DNA from: Leuctra nigra
Taxonomy: Eukaryota; Arthropoda; Insecta; Plecoptera; Leuctridae
Direction of reading: 5' to 3'
Length of the DNA: 64,000 bases
Assembly (NCBI GenBank): GCA_934045905.1
Contig: OW203767.1
Span: 14,015,073 to 14,079,072, forward strand
Position numbers and translations under genes: made by a program. This document shows, one piece after another, positions 57,187-64,000 of this stretch (position 1 is the stretch's first letter; each line of letters opens with the position of its first letter). The notes under the pieces are model-generated. The model did not search any database and was not told the DNA's origin. It saw nothing but the letters and a program-made list of their open reading frames with translations.

Positions 57187-59818
57187 CTTGATAATTCTTC
57201 ACTTGTGTGTCCCCTCATCATTACCTCTACTCTTTATACCCATTTCAAGTCCCTGATACCACGTCCCTCCCACACTTCCAAACACCATGTTTATAGCAAC
57301 TAACTGCCTTGTTTTCCTGTAAAACATGTACTTAGCGACTATGTGATGGTGTTTTAACGACTTGATAATCATTTACATCATCACATCACGCAGGGATGAC
57401 GATTTACCTGCAGAGGACAACACAGGGGATGCTGTAATGATAGGGGGTAGATTTGATTGTTATTGTTAAGATTTGTGATGTAATGCTTTTTTGTTTTATA
57501 AGAATTAATTATGTCCATGAAAGATATGTGTACAATTATATTTCTATTTTCTGTACCTCTCGTCCATAACAGCTCATCCAAATAATTATATAATAATGAC
57601 TCGTGGTTCATTTCTCTACGCCTTCCTCAAACTGTCCCGGAAAAACTAACAGTCCCAAATTAATGTGACTCGGAAAATTCTTCTAGAATAAAAATCTTTA
57701 CTTTTCAGATGATATTCGACACTGTATGTTGTAGGTATTAAATACTAGACATGCTATAAAATATGGAGTAGATTTAGGCTAATTCTGTAGACTTTTTTCT
57801 GCTTGCAATGAGTTCATATGATATTAATTGTAAAATGTGTTAAGTTTGCACGAGTCTTTTGTTTTAACAATGTATAAAAGTATATTTTCGACCATATTGG
57901 TGATAGTTGTCAAGTCAATTATTATCGGTTATAGTCAAAGTTAGTTTGTAAATGAGTGGTTTTATACATATAAGAACTTCGTCTGCTGCCCTACAATTGC
58001 ATAGGTAAACCATAAATAATATCAAAAAATACTGAAAAACAGATTGACAGCCGTTCTGACAAGTATCACCAAGATGGCCGCGCAACAATGAGATGACGTC
58101 ACGTGCAAAGCATGAATTGTGTAATGATGTAATGATCCTGGTATACAGGAAGATGATGAACGACAAGAATGGAAGTCCATATTCTTGGTATATTCTTCGT
58201 GAGAGATAACCAAGATGCTACATATTCGGATATTCGGGCTAAAGAAATCCAAGAGTATAGACTGGGAGTATTGGCAGTATAACATTGTCGTTTGTTACGC
58301 AGATTCAGTCGATAATTCTCTATTTGAATAACTTTAATGTTTTACTTCTTAGCGAACGATGCTTCGTCCAGAGTATCCAAAATTAAAAGATTCCCAATTC
58401 GAAGTTTTGTAATAACATTCATTTGATAAGTTTGACTACTTTGACTTTTATTCCATGTCTGCAGTAACGGCTGTATTCTACGCTCTCCGTTCACAAAGTA
58501 ACAATAATTTATACAGTGTATTGCCTCCAAACTGCTTGCAAAATAAGATCAAATCGAGGCAAAATAAGATTGATACATTGAAAATTATCTGCTCATAGAT
58601 GGAGGAGTAAATATCATAAATACTTATAAAAAAAGCTCTAAAAGCTCTAATTTTTATTGTCGTTATTATTATTATTTCATGCAATTATTAAATTTGTAAA
58701 TCTGTAGTATAAAATTTGGCGTTAAATTTGGCGGGGATTTTAAATATTACCCATCTCTATCTTCCTCCAAAATGTATTTCTGCTTTGGGCTTTAGCTCGT
58801 AATACCAAAGATTGAATTGAATTTGCAGCAAACTCATGATTTCAGGACATGTGGCACGAATGTCCTGAATTAAAACTCAGTCAAGGACAGGAGAGGAGCT
58901 TTGGAAAGTGTTGCTTAAGGATGAACCATCGTTTGAATGACTATATTCATAACATGAAATAAATTAATCAGGAAACGCATCATGTTTAAACTTTAAAACA
59001 TAGTTTTATAATGTAATATAATATGGAGAATTGTACGATATGAGATGATGAGGATTTTTTTAACAAAGTTTTCGTAAAATAATTTTGTTAAGAATTCAGC
59101 AGTGGTTTTGACTAGTTCAGTTGTCCCATGTTAAATGGCCATATATCAAGATTTTCAAACATTAAAATGCCATTATCTCAGAAATTAGGTCGGTGACAAG
59201 AGTATTTTAAGTTTTCAATGCATTCAATATTAGTTGAAGAATATATCAATAGTTTTCTGTTGAAATTGTTTGTGCGGATTAAAAATAATTTAGAATAACA
59301 TAGGAATTTAATTCGCTCCCCCATAAGAGCATTGTAAAAATCTCGAACTTTGAAAACGTTTTACATAATAGTTAGTTAGGTAAGGTATACATTTGTTGAC
59401 CTTTTATTGTAGATAATACTATTAGGAACAAAATAAAATGGTTTGGAAAAAATTGTTGGTAAATGACATGGCGCTGGTTCATCCTTAAATCATACAAAAT
59501 ATGTAATTGTTCGACGACGTAATTTATTTCGAAGTCAGATGCAGAGATACAATAACTACGAAGATTGCTTTTTAATAGTTGACTTTTATCATGTAAAGTT
59601 TAGATAATGCTAACAAGGCACAGCTATTTAGGTTAATGGCAAATTTGCTATAAATAATTCATTTATTTAAAAATCTACTCTACTGTACCACACTTTTTGA
59701 AGATCGTATAATATCAGGAGAGAGAAAGAAATGCATTTGGATCGGAAATGAAAACATGAAGAAACGAGCGATTTTGAATAAAATGCTTTTTGCTGCAGGT
59801 GATGGTTCGGTGATGACC
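57187..59818. promoter_or_regulatory. upstream region of OBP5 and 3' flank of OBP6
   Basis: The proximal shared promoter block is at 57240-57325 and a distal shared block at about 57405-57480 (GCTGTAATGATAGGGGGTAG, TTTGATTGTTATTGTTAAG). From 57500 to 59660 the DNA is AT-rich with no recognisable gene or repeat. A minus-strand AATAAA for OBP6 is at 59662-59667. Confidence 0.5.
57232..57241 (-). promoter_or_regulatory. TATA box of OBP5
   Basis: GGGTATAAAG on the minus strand, about 50 bases upstream of the start codon. Confidence 0.65.
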
Positions 59819-62800
59819 TCAGGGGAAGAAGAACTGAAAAAGAAAACATTGTATAAATCAAATAGTCCTCAACTTGTCAGAGATCTTATCACCTGACATT
59901 GCTCCTTAAATTTATTGTCTTCAGAGAATGAGCATTTCGATTTTGGAGGTGATACAAGCGCTCGGCCGTTTTAGAAAATTGAGAGAGAAAAATTGTTTCA
60001 TAAGTGGGTGTAACTTTGATAGGATGTCCACATGATCAGTCCGATTGTATATTAGTAGCACTTTTTCATTTTTGCTTCTTGCATTGTTAATTAGGCGCCG
60101 GTTATTCAACAAAACCGCTCAAAACTATGACATTTCCGATACGATTGGAGACAACACCCGTGAACCAATTGATCTCAAATTTTAATCAAGATTAGATAAA
60201 CGACAAAATTAGGATTGTCACTTGGTACATTTTTAAAATTAAATTTTATACGGCACCTAGCGAGACAAGAAAATATAAATTTTTTCGCCAATAATCAACT
60301 AATTATTACTAATTAACGAAGCAAAAGATTAAAAATGTACCAAGGGATAACCCTAAGTTTGTCTTTTATCTAATCATGGTCAAAATTTCAAATCATTTCG
60401 TCAACCCATTTTTTTCTCCAATCATATCCAAAAAAAGTGCCTGCAACAAGCCCCAAAATCGCTCGGGCTTGCACCACTTAGTGAATTCTAAATACAAAAA
60501 AGATTCATTATTAGCCTACGATTTTAATTGACCACCATTAGAATATAAACCACTGATAGTTATCTCAATTTATCTTAGGAACTACACACGATAGCAAGTG
60601 TTTAACTTTTCTAGAGATTGTGTCGGTATATCTATGATATGATTATCAATAGGTAAGTAGACAATATAGTTATTTGATCTGAGACTATATACCCCGATCA
60701 GTCGAGCTAAATTTAAAAATCCAGATTTTTAAAGTCAATATTTTCTGTCTCTTTCTGTGTTTTTTGTATTTTTTTAGTATTTATTATATTTTTCAGTAAG
60801 AATCTAAAGCTATAGTTTATTTCCGTGTTACTTACTTCTTCGTCGTTCTCAAATCCACATTTGACGACCTGGTACGCCAGCTCGCAGGCTTCGATGCTGG
60901 CTGCAATTGATCAACCAAGATATTAGAACAGATTGTACAGGGCTAGGATCTTTCTATACATCCAAAACAATCTTTTCTAACACTAGGAAAACGCTCAGTG
61001 CAACGCGTTGATGAGCTAGCACCGGCACGTGAAAATTCTCGAACCGGAATTTCGTGCCAAACGTACAGAAAACATATACATACATCGACATTGAATTGAA
61101 ATATGGTCCACTCAATCAACATAAAAGTATCTGCTTTTCATTGAAACTTCAAAATAGCATCTAAATACTCTGGTTACCTAAAGCAAATCAGATCCAATTG
61201 CAGTGGAAAAACAACCATTTCGAACTTCATTTCTGACAGATATTAAAAATTTCATTAAGTGCTTACTTTCTTGACTGTTTGGGCTGAAAATTTGTAAAAT
61301 ATGAGGCAATTGCAAAATATAAGGTTGATCAGATTTATCGAATACCATTTTCATTTTTCAACCTATCAGGAGATATTTATTTAAATTTTAACCAATGAAT
61401 GGATTTCAAAACAAATTAGGGTCTGCAACGCGAGAATGTCCGAATATGTGTGCAAAATTTCAGCTTGATCGAAGAAAAACTATAGCCTGTATAACCTCAG
61501 AAACAGAAAAATAGGTCCGTGCCAAAAGAGCCAATAAGGAGTCGCTCGCTCAATTACTCTTACGTTATTAGTTTCAGTCAAAAGGTAAAAATACTCTAAA
61601 TGTTCAAAAAGTACAAATAAAAATTACAAGAATGACATATTACCGATAGCAAATTATGAAAAACCCAAATGGATAATGAAAACTATTGATTAAAACTTAT
61701 TAAATGAATTATGAAAATTAGATAAAATATTGAAAATGTTGATTACACATAGAATCTGTTTGATTGATAAGTCTTAGAACTCACTATCAAGGTGTTTGCA
61801 CAAAACCATCCCCTTGAGCAGCTTCTCCTTGGTTTCAGCATTCAACATGGTGGTCTTCTCAATCATGGCTTGAGCAGCTTCGTGGTTGTACTTGCCCTTC
61901 TTGTTCTGTAACAAAGTCACCAACATCGGAATCATGCATTGTCATCCAATAGAAAGACATTTATGATTTAGAATCAATGTCCAAGACCTACAATGTATTG
62001 AATTATATACGTAGTAATATAATTTTTAATTGCCCGAATACAGCAATCTTAAAGTACGTATAGTACAATACTTACAAAAAATATGTAGGTATAACGATAT
62101 AACGGACTGATTAGGTACTATAGAAGGTATAAACTACTAAAACCACTAAAACGAATACCTTTTTTATAAGGATGATTATGCAATATGCTTGATCTATTTT
62201 TTAATATCGATATTGGTATTAACAAAAAATTGGAAATTGTTAAATATTCCAAAATGTACAGTTGATATGAACTGCGGAAATCTGACAATCTTGGTATCTG
62301 GCAACACGGATCTGTTCTAATTTCTCAATCATGTAAATAATACAGTACAATAGTAGAAGCATACACCCGACCCGATTAAACAAATTTACTTACAATCTGC
62401 ATCATTTGCTGGACACATTTGAAGTAACACTGAAAGAAAAGGTATATTCTTATTAGATTTCAGCATAAATAACGAGTAGTTACTCTTGTCACACAACACA
62501 TTTCAATTGTAAAAGAAATCCAATAAAATTTCAGAGTAAATTCAACATAAAAGTCTACTCTATGAAATAGAAAATAAATAATCTATGTTACCTATATAAT
62601 TTTTTTAAAACGAATCAGTAAATTATAGTACTTTTTGATTATAAAAAGGAATTTGCATTATCGTTTTAGCTCAAAACTACCTATAGCTCGTGTTATCTTG
62701 TTTTTAATGTTACTAAATTTTTGGTACCACAACTTGATTTCTGCTTTTGAATTCATAAATACATTCTCTAAAATGATCGCGTCTTAGCTATTACATTAAT

Positions 62801-63127
62801 GGTGGCACAAAAGCAATCATAACAACGTATAGTATCACACGCCAAAAGTATGGTAGTATAGGTTGTGTATCGGTGGTTTGTTTTGTTTTGTTTGCTTTAA
62901 TTACCTTTAATTTCGGGTCGTCGTGCACAAGAACTCCTTCACTCAGTTTCGCCAATGACTCTGAAATATAAGAAATAAAAAGATAAATTAAACACTCTTG
63001 CAAAGGCTTTAAAATTTGAAAGTTTGTACGAAAGATTCTAATTACCTTTGGCAGCTCCAGATTTTGGTCCACAAGCGTTGCGCAACATTTTGCCAGCATT
63101 CTTGAGCTGCGCCAACGACATGCCGCC
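59819..63127 (-). CDS. odorant-binding protein 6 (divergent, 5' end outside window)
   Basis: Visible exons 63046-63127, 62905-62960, 62394-62429, 61785-61905, 60836-60900 and 59819-59833 encode 124 aa. Spacing is C1-x27-C2-x3-C3-x42-C4-x9-C5-x8-C6 (NACGPKS, CYFKC, MVLCKH, EACELAYQVVKC contexts), a classical OBP. Compared with OBP1-5 the C2-C4 exon is split in two (36 and 121 bases, total 157). The first visible exon opens in frame at an acceptor (GGM...), and no signal-peptide exon was found between 63128 and 64000, so the gene probably starts beyond the window. The last exon is again tiny and encodes F-F-F-P and stop. Sequence similarity to OBP1-5 is low outside the cysteines. Confidence 0.85.
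59990..60490. repeat. dispersed repeat, copy 2
   Basis: Partner of 4540-4925; it has GTGGGTGTAACTTTGATAGG, CACATGATCAGTCCGATTG, CAACAAAACCGCTCAAAA and, at the far end, CTCGGGCTTGCACCACTTAG in the same order. It lies in the last intron of OBP6. Confidence 0.5.
60984..61560. repeat. dispersed GAAAACGCTC repeat, copy 2
   Basis: The uninterrupted copy, in an OBP6 intron, of the repeat found at 44829-45720 in an OBP4 intron. It starts AGGAAAACGCTCAGTGCAAC and ends near GGAGTCGCTCGCTC. Comparing the two locates the foldback insertion in the other copy. Confidence 0.6.
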
Positions 63128-64000
63128 CTAAAACAGTTCAACATTATTATCAGTTTGTATGATTTCTCATTAGTCGCAATATTCTGTCGTCGTGATTGTG
63201 GCGATAGGAAGATGATGGAAAAGCTTTCTTTGACACTCGCTAAAAGTCTACCTTAGGTAATAGGTCTTATATCATAACTATGGTATTGTTTAGCACAAAC
63301 CCGGGTAAAATTTAAAGGTGAATGTTGAAATTACTAATAAGTTCTCAACAATGAGAACTTCTGAGATCATCTGAAGATCTGTTCTCTGCCTCAACAGTAA
63401 TTGAGACAAATTCGCCCCAATGTCAAGCTGGATAATTAGTAATATAAGTCGTGCAATCTAGACCATTCGTAGTCACCAAAATATCTTTTACAGGTCAAGA
63501 TAATAATTTAGACACGGAACAAAATTTAAATTTTCTTTAAAATTTATTTTCAATGCCTAATTTAAGTTTTTCATTTTTTTTGCAGCACTGGGCCTCTCCG
63601 CAACTGCAGTCATAGCCCCCCCCCCCCCCCCCAAACCACGACCCTGTTGTTAGTTCCGTATCAATGACGATCTCAATAAGAATTTCTAGAAACATTTAAA
63701 ATTTATAATAATAATAATAATAATAATCCTTCTCCCGGTTCCTAGAATATGGCCAGCATTTGCTAGGGCTTCGGACTCCTGAGCTATAGCTGGCCAAGCT
63801 TGGCTCCTACTCTTATGGCACTTTCTCTGTGTGTTTGTTTTTTGTTTGTTTGTATATTTTTTTTATAAAATTTAAAAAAAATTAAATTCAAACTTTCTAA
63901 GTTTTCATTACATTGGGCTCAAATATTTTCAAACATTTCAGACAATGTTATCCGTGATCGTGAAATGATTTAAATTTCATTATAGATTAAGACCCGATAA
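63128..64000. other. upstream part of OBP6, no exon recognised
   Basis: Probably the intron before the first visible OBP6 exon. It has a 17-base C run at 63616-63632 and an (ATA)n microsatellite at about 63706-63726. No frame encoding a signal peptide followed by a good donor was found. Confidence 0.5.

Noticed and set aside
1..64000. CRISPR-like or bacterial operon structure
   Set aside because: No regularly spaced direct repeats, no Shine-Dalgarno-led gene strings; the repeats present are transposons and the genes are spliced.

Overview
This window looks like a hexapod (insect-type) nuclear genome segment. It is AT-rich, its genes are split into short GT-AG exons separated by transposon-laden introns, and it holds classical six-cysteine odorant-binding proteins, a family known only from hexapods. 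The exact species cannot be read from the sequence; a hemipteroid insect is a guess. Every gene model below was assembled by eye, joining splice donors and acceptors with frame continuity. Layout: (1) 1-11.87 kb has no convincing gene. It holds SINE copies, foldback/MITE elements and diverged repeats. (2) 11,896-14,964 (+) is a complete three-exon AA15-type lytic polysaccharide monooxygenase with signal peptide, N-terminal histidine after cleavage, and an unusual C-terminal membrane anchor. (3) 16,114-26,309 (-) is a complete 11-exon SART3/Tip110/Prp24-like U4/U6 snRNP recycling factor (HAT repeats, two RRMs, C-terminal LSm-binding motif, 934 aa). It converges tail-to-tail on the AA15 gene. 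Its introns carry several MITEs with readable target-site duplications. (4) 26.3-30.4 kb is gene-free repeat sequence. (5) 30,493-63,127 (-) is a tandem array of six odorant-binding protein genes, all on the minus strand. Five are complete, with the same six-exon plan (signal exon, C1 exon, linker exon, C2-C3-C4 exon, C5-C6 exon, and a terminal micro-exon of 12-15 nt including the stop). The sixth is more divergent, has an extra intron, and lacks its signal-peptide exon inside the window. The five close paralogues share a TATA-containing promoter block, and several share a more distal upstream block, so duplication carried regulatory DNA. A nested transposon complex (MITE containing a non-LTR retrotransposon which itself contains a foldback insertion) separates OBP4 from OBP5. 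The most informative non-gene signal is the dense set of non-autonomous DNA transposons (hAT, PIF/Harbinger, pogo/Tigger and piggyBac-like candidates) defined directly from inverted repeats and target duplications. Some sit within a few bases of splice donors. Many coincide with long poly-G/poly-C tracts. No CRISPR array, bacterial feature, rRNA or intact tRNA gene was found.
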